Shown: piece after piece, positions 53,419 to 61,225 of the stretch | Position numbering within the stretch: position 1 is the first letter of the stretch | Layout: the number at the start of each line of letters is the position of its first letter | Assembly: GCA_963838155.1 (NCBI GenBank) | Contig: CAWIQE010000029.1 | Coordinates: 62,001-126,000, forward strand | Origin: Pararhizobium_B sp963838155 | GTDB lineage: Bacteria > Pseudomonadota > Alphaproteobacteria > Rhizobiales > Rhizobiaceae | Direction of reading: 5' to 3' | DNA length: 64,000 nt | Program-made: the position numbers and the translations under genes | The notes under the pieces: generated by a model | Seen by the model: only the letters and a program-made list of their open reading frames with translations | Databases searched by the model: none | Told to the model about the DNA's origin: nothing

Positions 53419-55872
53419 CTAGCCCCCGCGCATGCGCGTGCCCTTCGGATCGAACGCCGCGCTGAGATGCGCAGTGGCGGGGTAGGCGCGCCCGGCGAGG
53501 TCGATCTCGAAGCGGCCGTCCCTGATGAAATCGGCGCCGACGCCGTCGTCGTTCTCGATCAGGGCCAGGCCGACGGACCGTCCGAGCGTGTGGCCGTAGG
53601 CGGCCGAGCGCAGCTCGCCCACCGGCTTGCCGTCGCGGAGCACCAGTTCGCCGCCCCACAGAACAGGCTCCGGATCGTCGACGGTCAACTGCACGATGCG
53701 CCGGCGCAGGGGACGGCCCGCCCTGGCCTCCACGAGCGCCTCGCGGCCGATGAAACCGCCCGGCTTGTCGAGCTTGACGGCAAAGCCGAGCCCCGCCTCG
53801 TAGGGCGTGATGTCGGGCGTCAGCTCGCGTCCCCAGGCGCGGTATCCCTTCTCGATCCGCATGGCCTCGAGGGCGTAGTAGCCGGCGTCGAGAAGCCCGG
53901 CCTCGCGGCCCGCCTCGAAGAGGTCGTCGTAGACGCCGGCGGCGCATTCGGCCGGCACGATGAGCTCCCATCCGAGCTCGCCGATATAGGACATGCGGTT
54001 GGCGTAGCCGCGCCCATGGCCGATGTCGATCTCCCGCACGCTCGCGAAGGCGAACCCCTCGTCCGTAAGGTCGGCGGCCGTCAGCCGGGAGAGGATGTCC
54101 CTCGATCGCGGCCCCATCAGCGACAGCACGGCGTAGGCCGACGTCACGTCGGTGAGGACGGCGAAGGCGCCCTCCGGCATGTTGCGCCGGATCCAGTCGG
54201 CGTCGTGGACGCCCTGCGCCGAGCCGGTGACGACGAGGAACCGGTCCGCCGCGAGGCGCATCACCGTCAGGTCCGTCTCGTAGCCGCCCCGCGGGTTCAG
54301 CATTCCGGTGTAGACCGTGCGTCCGACGGGCACGTCCGCCTCCGCCGCGCAGAGCCGGTCGAGCACCCGCGCCGCGTCCGGTCCCTGCAGCAGGAACTTG
54401 GCGAAGGACGTCTGGTCGAAGAGGACGGCCGCTTCGCGGGCCGCCGCGGTCTCGCGGGCGACGGCCCCGAACCAGTTCTGGCGGCCCCACGCATAGGCGA
54501 CCGTCGCGTCCCCGCCGCTGCCGGCGAACCAGTTGGCGCGCTCCCAGCCCATCTTCGTCCCGAAGGAGGCGCCCCGGGCCTTCAGCCGGTCGTAGAGCGG
54601 CGAGCGGCGCAGGCCCCGCGCCGTCTCGAGCTCGCGGTTCGGCCAGGGCATGGCGTAGTGCAGGCCGAGCGTCTCCTTGACCCGGTCGTGCAGCCAGCGG
54701 GGATTGTTGTTGAAGCCCGCGAAGCGGCGGATGTCGACGGGCCAGAGGTCGAGCGTCGGCGCCCCCTCCACGATCCATTCGGCCAACGCCCGCCCGGCGC
54801 CTCCGGCACTGGCGATCCCCATGGAATTGAAGCCGGCGCCGACGAAGAAGTTCTTGAGCTCCGGAGCCTCGCCGAGAATGAAGTTGCTGTCCGGCGTGAA
54901 GCTTTCGGGCCCGTTGTAGAACGTCTTGACCTCCGCGTTCGCGAGGTCCGGCACGCGCACCAGCGCGTTCTCCATGAGGATCTCGAACTGGTCCCAGTCG
55001 TCCGGCAGCAGCGCGAAGGCGAAATCGTCCGGAATGCCGTCCATGCCCCAGGGCTTGGCGTTCGGCTCGAAGCCTCCCATGACGAGGCCGCCGACCTCCT
55101 CCTTGAAATAGATGTAGCCGTCGGGATCGCGCATGACCGGCAGGTCGGGATGGACCCCCTCGATGCGCCCGGTGACGATGTACATGTGCTCGGCCGAGTG
55201 CAGCGGCACCGCAACCCCCGCCATCAGCCCGATGCCGCGCGCCCACTGCCCGGCGCAGTTGACGACGACGTCCGCCGTGACGGCGCCGTGATCGGTCTCG
55301 ATACCGGCGGCGCGTCCGTTCTCGGTGCGGATGCCCGTGACCCGGACGCCTTCGACGATGCGCGCGCCGCGGCCGCGGGCGCCCTTGGCGAGCGACTGGG
55401 TCAGGTCGGTCGGGTTGGCCTTGCCGTCGCCCGGCAGCCAGACCGCGCCGATGAGGTCGTCCGTCGCCATGATCGGCCACAGCTCCCCGGCCTCGCGCGG
55501 CGAGACGACCTCGACGGCGACGCCCTGCGACCGGGCGGCCGCCGCCGTGCGCTTCAGCGCCGTCATCCGGTCCGGCGTGCGGGCGACCGACAGCGAACCG
55601 CAATTCTTCCAGCCGGTGGCGAGGCCCGTTTCCGCCTCCAGCGACGCATAGAGCTCGGTGGAGTAGCGGATCAGCCCGGTCATGTTGGCATGGCTGCGCA
55701 GCTGGCCGACGAGGCCGGCGGCGTGCCAGGTCGTGCCGCCGCTCAGGCTGCCCTGCTCGACGAGGAGGACGTCGCTCCATCCGAGCTTGGTCAGGTGGTA
55801 GGCGACGGAGCATCCGACGATGCCGCCTCCGACGATCACCGCGCGCGCATGGGCGGGTAGCTGCGTGGCCAT
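53419..55872 (-). CDS. four-domain FAD oxidoreductase, dimethylglycine/sarcosine dehydrogenase-like
   Basis: 817 residues. A DAO-type FAD domain (1-380) has the dinucleotide motif VGGGIVGCSVAYHL and GGTTWHAAGL, in which His50 lies where dimethylglycine dehydrogenases bind FAD covalently. An FAO-M linker (about 380-435) and two GCV-T-type folate-binding domains (about 440-815; LQGPDAARVLDRL, YALEAMRIEKGYRAWGREL) follow. Such enzymes oxidatively remove N-methyl groups, passing formaldehyde to tetrahydrofolate. AGAGGAG precedes ATG 55872. As the last gene of the aminophosphonate transport operon, it may demethylate N-methylated aminoethylphosphonates; betaine-type substrates are the alternative. 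Confidence 0.9.
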   Translation of the reverse strand: MATQLPAHARAVIVGGGIVGCSVAYHLTKLGWSDVLLVEQGSLSGGTTWHAAGLVGQLRSHANMTGLIRYSTELYASLEAETGLATGWKNCGSLSVARTPDRMTALKRTAAAARSQGVAVEVVSPREAGELWPIMATDDLIGAVWLPGDGKANPTDLTQSLAKGARGRGARIVEGVRVTGIRTENGRAAGIETDHGAVTADVVVNCAGQWARGIGLMAGVAVPLHSAEHMYIVTGRIEGVHPDLPVMRDPDGYIYFKEEVGGLVMGGFEPNAKPWGMDGIPDDFAFALLPDDWDQFEILMENALVRVPDLANAEVKTFYNGPESFTPDSNFILGEAPELKNFFVGAGFNSMGIASAGGAGRALAEWIVEGAPTLDLWPVDIRRFAGFNNNPRWLHDRVKETLGLHYAMPWPNRELETARGLRRSPLYDRLKARGASFGTKMGWERANWFAGSGGDATVAYAWGRQNWFGAVARETAAAREAAVLFDQTSFAKFLLQGPDAARVLDRLCAAEADVPVGRTVYTGMLNPRGGYETDLTVMRLAADRFLVVTGSAQGVHDADWIRRNMPEGAFAVLTDVTSAYAVLSLMGPRSRDILSRLTAADLTDEGFAFASVREIDIGHGRGYANRMSYIGELGWELIVPAECAAGVYDDLFEAGREAGLLDAGYYALEAMRIEKGYRAWGRELTPDITPYEAGLGFAVKLDKPGGFIGREALVEARAGRPLRRRIVQLTVDDPEPVLWGGELVLRDGKPVGELRSAAYGHTLGRSVGLALIENDDGVGADFIRDGRFEIDLAGRAYPATAHLSAAFDPKGTRMRGG

Positions 55873-55901
55873 GGCGAACTCCTCTGAAAAGACTGGAAGG
55901 C

Positions 55902-56696
55902 TCAGCGCGAAAGGCGCTGCATGGCGGCCTGGACGGCGCCGAGCATGACGAGGGTCGCGGCGATCAGCATCACCGTCAGCGCCGCCCCCTCGAAGATGTC
56001 GCCGCGGTCCGTCAGGGCGAAGATCGAGACGGGCATCGTCATCCAGCCGGGCGGGTAGACCATGGCCGTGGCGCCGAGTTCGCCCATGGACAGCGCGAAG
56101 CTCAGGCTGAAGGCCGCCGCGAGATAGGGCATGAGCAGCGGCAGCGTGACCCGCCGCAGCCGGTAGCCCGGTCGCGCCCCCAGGCTGTCGGCCATCTGCT
56201 CGACGTCCTTCGGCAGCTGCATCAGCCCCGCCGTCACCGCCCCGTAGGTGAAGGCCGACACCAGCACGAGATGGGCGATGACGACGATCGCGGTGGTCCC
56301 GTTGAGCAGCACCGGCGGCTGGCTGAAGGCGACCAGGAGGCCGAGCCCGACGGAGACCGACGGCACGGCGCTCGGCATGAAGAAGAGGAGGTCCAGCACG
56401 CGCCGCGGCGTGCCGGCGAGGCCGCGAAGCGCGAGCGCCGCGCAGGTCCCCGAGACGAGGGCGACCGCGCTTGCGAGGACGCCGGTGACGATGCTCGCCT
56501 CCAGCGCCGCGCCGGGCTGGCCGTAGAGCGCGTTGGCGTAGTTCGACAGGCCGAAATGGCTCGGCCAGACGCCGTTCCACTGCCCGGCGAAGCTGGCTGC
56601 GACGATGATCGCCAGGGGCACGACGTAGACGACGAGGACGAGGATCCCGGCGACGCTCCAGGCGAACGCCTTTCCGCTCCTAGACCAGACCAGCAC
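55902..56696 (-). CDS. phnV: aminophosphonate ABC transporter permease (PhnV-like)
   Basis: 264 residues, six membrane helices, binding-protein-dependent permease with the EAA-like loop MADSLGARPGYRLRRVTLPLL contacting the ATPase. GTG 56696 is chosen because GGGAGG sits 5 bp upstream; it overlaps the end of the phnU gene by 17 bp. It forms the channel with PhnU. The assignment to 2-aminoethylphosphonate rests on the neighbouring phnY and pbfA-like genes and similarity of the set to PhnSTUV. Confidence 0.85.
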   Translation of the reverse strand: MLVWSRSGKAFAWSVAGILVLVVYVVPLAIIVAASFAGQWNGVWPSHFGLSNYANALYGQPGAALEASIVTGVLASAVALVSGTCAALALRGLAGTPRRVLDLLFFMPSAVPSVSVGLGLLVAFSQPPVLLNGTTAIVVIAHLVLVSAFTYGAVTAGLMQLPKDVEQMADSLGARPGYRLRRVTLPLLMPYLAAAFSLSFALSMGELGATAMVYPPGWMTMPVSIFALTDRGDIFEGAALTVMLIAATLVMLGAVQAAMQRLSR

Positions 56697-57561
56697 GTGC
56701 ACCTCCCAGACGGCCGACCAGCACCCGGTAGAGCGTGTAGAGGCCAAGAGACAGGACGAGATTGGCGACCGCGATGACGCAGGCCGTCGTGTAGTCGAAT
56801 TCCTGGATCGCCTTCGAATAGACGAGCAGCGGCAGGGTGATGACGCCCTTGGCGCCGATGAAGAGGACGATGCCGAATTCGTTGACCGTCAGCAGCAGGC
56901 AGAGCGAGCCGCCCGCCATCAGCGCCGGCAGCGCCGCCGGCAGGATGACGCGGCGGATGATCATGGGGGCCCGCGCGCCCAGGCTCGACGCGACCTCGAG
57001 CTCGGCCTTGTCGATCATGGAGAAGGAGGCGAGCAGCGGGCGCAGCACGAAGGGCGTGTAGACGGTGACCTCCGCGAGGATCACCCCCCATGCGGAATAG
57101 AGGAAGTCGACCGGCGGCAGCGGGGCGCCGGTGAGCGACATCAGGCTCTCGTTCAGGACGCCCGCCGACCCGTAGAAGAAGGTGAAGGCGAGCGCCACCA
57201 GGAAGGTGGGCAGCGAGATGAACGTCTCGATCAGGCGGGCGGCGAAGGCCCGGCCGGGAAACGGCACGAAGGCCAGCACGAGCCCGAGGACGAAGCCGAG
57301 CACGATGCAGCCGGCGCTGGCGCCGAGCGCGATGCGCACGGTGTTGTAGAGGCCGTTGAGGAAGAGGCGCGACTGCAGCACGGAGAGGGCGCGCGCGAAA
57401 TCGAGAGCGCCGGTACCGCCCGTGACGGCCTCCCGCACGATGAGCGAGAGCGGATAGAGGAAGACGCAGGCGGACAGGAGCAGCGGCGGCAGGATCCACA
57501 GCCCCGCCCCCGAAAGCCGCGACCGGCCGGCCGGCCGGACCTGGACGACCGCCTCAGCCAT
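56680..57561 (-). CDS. phnU: aminophosphonate ABC transporter permease (PhnU-like)
   Basis: 293 residues, six helices. The coupling loop ELEVASSLGARAPMIIRRVIL is clear. ATG 57561 lies 8 bp inside the end of the ATPase gene, so translation is coupled. It is the partner of PhnV in the same importer. Confidence 0.85.
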   Translation of the reverse strand: MAEAVVQVRPAGRSRLSGAGLWILPPLLLSACVFLYPLSLIVREAVTGGTGALDFARALSVLQSRLFLNGLYNTVRIALGASAGCIVLGFVLGLVLAFVPFPGRAFAARLIETFISLPTFLVALAFTFFYGSAGVLNESLMSLTGAPLPPVDFLYSAWGVILAEVTVYTPFVLRPLLASFSMIDKAELEVASSLGARAPMIIRRVILPAALPALMAGGSLCLLLTVNEFGIVLFIGAKGVITLPLLVYSKAIQEFDYTTACVIAVANLVLSLGLYTLYRVLVGRLGGARAGLV

Positions 57562-58711
57562 GGTCCGCCTCGTGCGGGAGGACGGTGGTGTCCTCCTCGC
57601 TGAAATAGATGGACAGGACGTCGCCGGCCTTCGGCGTCGAGCGCGACGGCGGCGCCGCCACGCGGAACTCGCATCCCTCCATCTCGACGGTGAGGGTCTC
57701 CACCTCGCCCTGCCAGTCGACGAAGGCGACCCGGCCGTCGAGCCGGTTGCGGTGTTCCTCCGACGCTTCGCCCTTGAGATCGTGCGGGCGCACGCAGACG
57801 AGGGCCGGAGCGCCGACCTCGAGGCGGTGGTCGGTGAAGCCGCGCACCTCGCATCCCTCGACCGACACCCGAACCCCGCGGCCGTCGTCGGAGATCGCCG
57901 AGACCGTTCCGGACAGGACGTTGGCCCGCCCCAGGAAGGCCGCGGTGAAGCGGTTGGGCGGCCGGCGATAGAGGCGGCGCGCCCCGTCGAAGGCGGCGAG
58001 CCGGCCGTCGCGCATGATGGCGATGCGGTCCGCCAGCGTCAGCGCCTCGCTCTGGTCGTGGGTGACGTAGAGGACCGTCAGGTGGGGAAGTTCGCGATGC
58101 AGGCGCGCCAGCTCCTCCACCATGGAACGGCGGATCTGGGCGTCGAGCGCGGAGAGCGGCTCGTCGAGGAGCAGCACGCTCGGGCGGATGGCGAGCGCCC
58201 GCGCGATGGCGATGCGCTGCTGCTGCCCGCCGGAGAGCTCGCGCGGCATGCGCCTCTCATACGCCCCCATGCCGACCATCTCCAGGCTGCTCTTGACGCG
58301 CTCTGCGACGAGCGACCGCTCGGCCCGTCGCGCCCGCAGCCCGAAGGCGACGTTCTCCGCCACGCTCATGTGCGGGAACAGCGCATAGTTCTGGACGACC
58401 ATGCCGATGTTGCGCGCGTAGGGCGGCTCGTCGGTGACGTCCCGGCTGCCGATGAAGACCCGGCCGCGCGTCGGCCGGACGAACCCTGCGACGGCCCTCA
58501 GCGCCGTCGTCTTTCCGGAGCCCGAGGGACCGAGCAGCGCCACGATCTCGCCCGGCTCGACCGTCAGGGTGAAGTCGGCGAGGACGGTCAGCGGGCCGTA
58601 GGCCACGGCCACGTCCTCGAAGTGGATCCTGTTGCCGGTCTCGCCCCCGGCGTCGGCTCGAGAAGGCGCCGCCACGGCGCCCTCCCAGCTTGCGGGCTCC
58701 GCCCTCAACAT
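57554..58711 (-). CDS. phnT: aminophosphonate ABC transporter ATPase (PhnT-like)
   Basis: 385 residues. The nucleotide-binding domain (about 30-265) has Walker A GPSGSGKTT, signature LSGGQQQRIAIARA, Walker B VLLLDEPLSALD and switch VTHDQSEAL. The C-terminal TOBE domain (about 285-375) may sense substrate. It is close to the PotA/FbpC/PhnT group. ATG 58711 overlaps the PhnS stop by one base (TGATG). An N-terminal extension of ~28 residues precedes the usual ATPase start. Confidence 0.88.
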   Translation of the reverse strand: MLRAEPASWEGAVAAPSRADAGGETGNRIHFEDVAVAYGPLTVLADFTLTVEPGEIVALLGPSGSGKTTALRAVAGFVRPTRGRVFIGSRDVTDEPPYARNIGMVVQNYALFPHMSVAENVAFGLRARRAERSLVAERVKSSLEMVGMGAYERRMPRELSGGQQQRIAIARALAIRPSVLLLDEPLSALDAQIRRSMVEELARLHRELPHLTVLYVTHDQSEALTLADRIAIMRDGRLAAFDGARRLYRRPPNRFTAAFLGRANVLSGTVSAISDDGRGVRVSVEGCEVRGFTDHRLEVGAPALVCVRPHDLKGEASEEHRNRLDGRVAFVDWQGEVETLTVEMEGCEFRVAAPPSRSTPKAGDVLSIYFSEEDTTVLPHEADHG

Positions 58712-59736
58712 CAGCTTCCCGTCACGCTGTGCCAACGGGACACGTCCGAATCGAGGTCCTTCAGGACCGCGCTCCAGTCCGGATGCCAGACCGTGACGTC
58801 CTTCATCATGTCGTTCATCGTCTTGAAGTTGTCGTCGGTCGGCTTGACGTCGCTGCGGACCGGCAGGCCCCAGGCGATCGTCGAGAGGTCCGACTGCGCC
58901 TTCTTCGACAAGAGGAAGTCGATGAGCTTCTTGCCGTTGTCGGAATGCGGTCCGTTCTTGACGAGCGCGACGTAGTAGGGAAGCGCGAAGGTCGTCTTCT
59001 CGCCCTTCGGACCGGCCGGCCAGAAGACCTGGATGTTCGGGTTCTGGGCCGTCTGGGCCATGTTCATCTGCAGGTCGCCGTTGGCGACGTAGAGTTCGCC
59101 CTTGTTGACGAGCGCGGCGAGCTTGCCCGTCGAGGACGACGGCCCCACATTGTTGGTCTGCAGCTTCTTCAGGTAGTCGAAGCCGGCATCCTTGCCGCCA
59201 TAGGCATGGATCATCTGCAGCATGACGGCCGTCCCGTCGCCGGCCTGGCCGGGCGTCGAATACTGGATCTTGCTCTTGAACTTCGGATCCAGGAAGGCCT
59301 CGTAGGTCTGCGGCGCCTCCTTCAGGACCTTCTTGTTGTAGATGAAGTTCATGTAGTTGTTGACCATCGGCGCGAAGGCACCGTTCGCGTCCTTGTCGTC
59401 GGCGGGAATGGCGTCGGCCTCCGGCGACTTGTAGTTCTCGAGCAGGCCGTCGGCCGCCGCCTTCTGCATGAAGGGCGGAAGCGTCACCAGCACGTCGGCC
59501 TGCGGGTTGGACTGCTCCTTGGCGACACGCTGGACCACGACGCCGGAGCCTGCCTCGATGTACTGCACCTTGATGCCGGTTTCCTTGGTGAAGGCGTCGA
59601 ACTCCGTCTTGAACCAGTTCGGGTTGCCGTCGTGCAGCCCGTCGGCGCTGTAGATCGTGACGACGCCGTCGGCGGCGAAGGCCGTGCCTGCGGAAAGCGC
59701 GAGGACGGCGGCGGCAAGCAAAGCTGTTGTCTTCAT
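58711..59736 (-). CDS. phnS: aminophosphonate ABC transporter substrate-binding protein (PhnS-like)
   Basis: 341 residues. The signal peptide MKTTALLAAAVLALSAGTAF is cleaved near AFAAD. The mature protein belongs to the extracellular solute-binding family that includes PhnS and iron-binding FbpA-type proteins (VTIYSADGLHDGN, YSTPGQAGDGTAVM, NGPHSDNGKKLIDFLLS). It lacks an obvious tyrosine iron-site pair, and the operon favours 2-aminoethylphosphonate. ATG 59736 has AAAGG upstream. It is the first gene of the transport operon, with a Pho box about 165 bp upstream. Confidence 0.88.
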   Translation of the reverse strand: MKTTALLAAAVLALSAGTAFAADGVVTIYSADGLHDGNPNWFKTEFDAFTKETGIKVQYIEAGSGVVVQRVAKEQSNPQADVLVTLPPFMQKAAADGLLENYKSPEADAIPADDKDANGAFAPMVNNYMNFIYNKKVLKEAPQTYEAFLDPKFKSKIQYSTPGQAGDGTAVMLQMIHAYGGKDAGFDYLKKLQTNNVGPSSSTGKLAALVNKGELYVANGDLQMNMAQTAQNPNIQVFWPAGPKGEKTTFALPYYVALVKNGPHSDNGKKLIDFLLSKKAQSDLSTIAWGLPVRSDVKPTDDNFKTMNDMMKDVTVWHPDWSAVLKDLDSDVSRWHSVTGS

Positions 59737-59785
59737 GACGTGGACCTTTTCGACCTGAGTTCTTGTTGCAACACGGTGAGCGCCA

Positions 59786-59887
59786 AAGCACTTCCAGGAA
59801 AAGTGGAAACCGGTTTTCCGTCCGGAAGCGCGTGGAAACAACGAGCTGGAGCCGGTCCGCGATTCCGTGAAGCGCGGACAGGCTCTA
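59786..59887. repeat. bipartite palindromic repeat in the phnS leader
   Basis: Module B at 59786-59833 (CACTTCCAGGAAAAGTGGAA ... TCCGGAAGCGCG) and module A at 59846-59887 (GGTCCGCGATTCCGTGAAGC, then GCGGACAGGCTCTAG). Its module-A end lies 11 bp from the Pho box. Confidence 0.85.
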
Positions 59888-59897
59888 GGCCGGCCGG

Positions 59898-59915
59898 GTG
59901 ACACGCTGATGACAC
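59898..59915 (-). promoter_or_regulatory. phnS: Pho box upstream of phnSTUV
   Basis: On the minus strand GTGTCATCAGCGTGTCAC: two TGTCA repeats 11 bp apart, matching the PhoB consensus CTGTCATAAATCTGTCAC at 13 of 18 positions including both core repeats. A TAGAGC candidate -10 box follows after 10 bp. It points to induction under phosphate starvation. Confidence 0.75.
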
Positions 59916-60182
59916 GTTCGCGGTCGGTCCGGAGGCGTGACGCGGCATCCGCGCCGCCGGGTGTCCGCAGCGTTGTCGGGCACCCGTGCGCTCGCCTTCG
60001 GCCGATGACGGCCTTCCAGATTTTCATGGTCTTCATTTCCCCTTGTACGATGAGTTTCTTGCGGACGCGCACCGGGCTTCTGCGGCCCTTTGCTGCACGT
60101 CCGATCCCATTCACGATCCGAAGTCTGCGTGCGAAAGAACGATAAGTAAAATCTATTCGGTTTATATATGGGTCAGTGGAAT

Positions 60183-61214
60183 CTATAGCTGCCTCCCCTC
60201 CGGCCGGTCGAATCGAACGCCGCGGCTCTGCGCCCGCAGCCGCGGATCGCCGGAGCGCACGCTGACCGGCTCTCCGGCGAGGATCTCGTCGCAGCGTGCA
60301 AGCGTATCCTCCTCCAGACGCCGCATCGCCTCGACCGTGAAGAACGTCAGATGCGGAAAGAGGATCACGTCGTCGCGCCCGAAGAGCGCGCTCATCGGAT
60401 GGCCGGCAAGGGCAAGCGGCTCCTGCGAATAGACGTCGAGCCCGAGCCCGCCGATCCTGCCCGCGAGGACGGCCTCGACCAGCGCCGCCTCGTCGACGAT
60501 GGCGCCCCGCGAGACGTTGACCAGCACCGCGTCCGGTTTCAGGCAGGCGAGCTCGGCCGCCCCGATCAGCCCGCGCGTCCCCTCGTCGAGCACGCAGTGG
60601 ATCGACACGAAATCGCAGGCGGCGAGCATGGCGCGAAGGTCCCCGGCCTTCTCGATGCCGGCCGCCGCCATCGTTGCGGCGTCGACATGGGGATCGAAGC
60701 CGAGGACGGTCGCCCGGAACCCCTGCCCGGCCATGCGCGCCATGCTGCGGCCGATCTTGCCGCAGCCGACCAGCCCCAGCGTGGCGCCGGCGATGTCGCG
60801 CCCGAGCCACGGCCCGGCGGGCCAGATCCAGCCCTCGGTCCCCATCGCGCGGGAAATCCCCGGAAGCCGCTTGGCCAGCGCGATCGTCAGCGCGAAAGCG
60901 CCCTCGGCGACGGTCTCCTCGGCATAGTCCGGCACGTTGACGACGGGAATGCCGCGCTCCATGGCGGCCGGGACGTCGATCGCGTCGATACCGACGCCGT
61001 ACTTGACGATGCCCTTCAGCCGCTTCGCCGCGGCGATCACCCGGCGCGTCACCGGCGTATAGCACATCAGCAGCAGGTCGGCCTCGGCGACCGCCGCGCA
61101 GAGCTCCGTCTCCGATATGCCGTCGGGAAGCGTCGTCAGATCGACCCCGCGCTCCCTGAGGCCGGCGTCGATGCCGGGGCATTCCAGTTCCCGGTCGGTC
61201 CGTACGGCCTTCAT
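60183..61214 (-). CDS. D-2-hydroxyacid dehydrogenase family protein
   Basis: 343 residues, NAD-dependent D-isomer-specific dehydrogenase. NAD site LGLVGCGKIGRSMARM; catalytic Arg in LVNVSRGAIVDE, Glu in LDVYSQEPLALAG and His in LFPHLTFFT are all in place. ATG 61214 has AGAGGG upstream and begins 11 bp after the lyase gene stop. The substrate is unknown. Its position between the PbfA-like enzyme and the transporter suggests a phosphonate-related 2-hydroxy/2-oxo acid, or glyoxylate/hydroxypyruvate handling. Confidence 0.88.
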   Translation of the reverse strand: MKAVRTDRELECPGIDAGLRERGVDLTTLPDGISETELCAAVAEADLLLMCYTPVTRRVIAAAKRLKGIVKYGVGIDAIDVPAAMERGIPVVNVPDYAEETVAEGAFALTIALAKRLPGISRAMGTEGWIWPAGPWLGRDIAGATLGLVGCGKIGRSMARMAGQGFRATVLGFDPHVDAATMAAAGIEKAGDLRAMLAACDFVSIHCVLDEGTRGLIGAAELACLKPDAVLVNVSRGAIVDEAALVEAVLAGRIGGLGLDVYSQEPLALAGHPMSALFGRDDVILFPHLTFFTVEAMRRLEEDTLARCDEILAGEPVSVRSGDPRLRAQSRGVRFDRPEGRQL

Positions 61215-61225
61215 CGGCAAGCCCT

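Larger units (their letters stand above)
59737..60182. other. 446-bp leader/promoter region of the phnSTUV operon
   Basis: No gene seen. On the minus strand it holds, in order of transcription, an AT-rich patch after the dehydrogenase stop (60120-60180), the Pho box (59898-59915), and a complete bipartite palindromic repeat (59786-59887) in the presumed 5' untranslated leader. Confidence 0.6.

Noticed and set aside
52244..55813. Very long open frame (about 1,190 codons) on the minus strand over the LysR and flavoenzyme region
   Set aside because: It is out of frame with the recognisable flavoenzyme on the same strand, is Arg/Ala/Gly-rich and matches nothing; it is a by-product of high GC content.
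58711..59736. Iron(III)-binding FbpA-type protein
   Set aside because: The fold group is shared, but no adjacent-tyrosine iron site was evident, and the Pho box, phnY and pbfA-like genes favour an aminophosphonate.
59867..60145. Small plus-strand ORF of 92 codons in the phnS leader
   Set aside because: It starts inside the dispersed repeat, has no ribosome site and no family likeness; the region is better explained as the promoter and leader of phnS.
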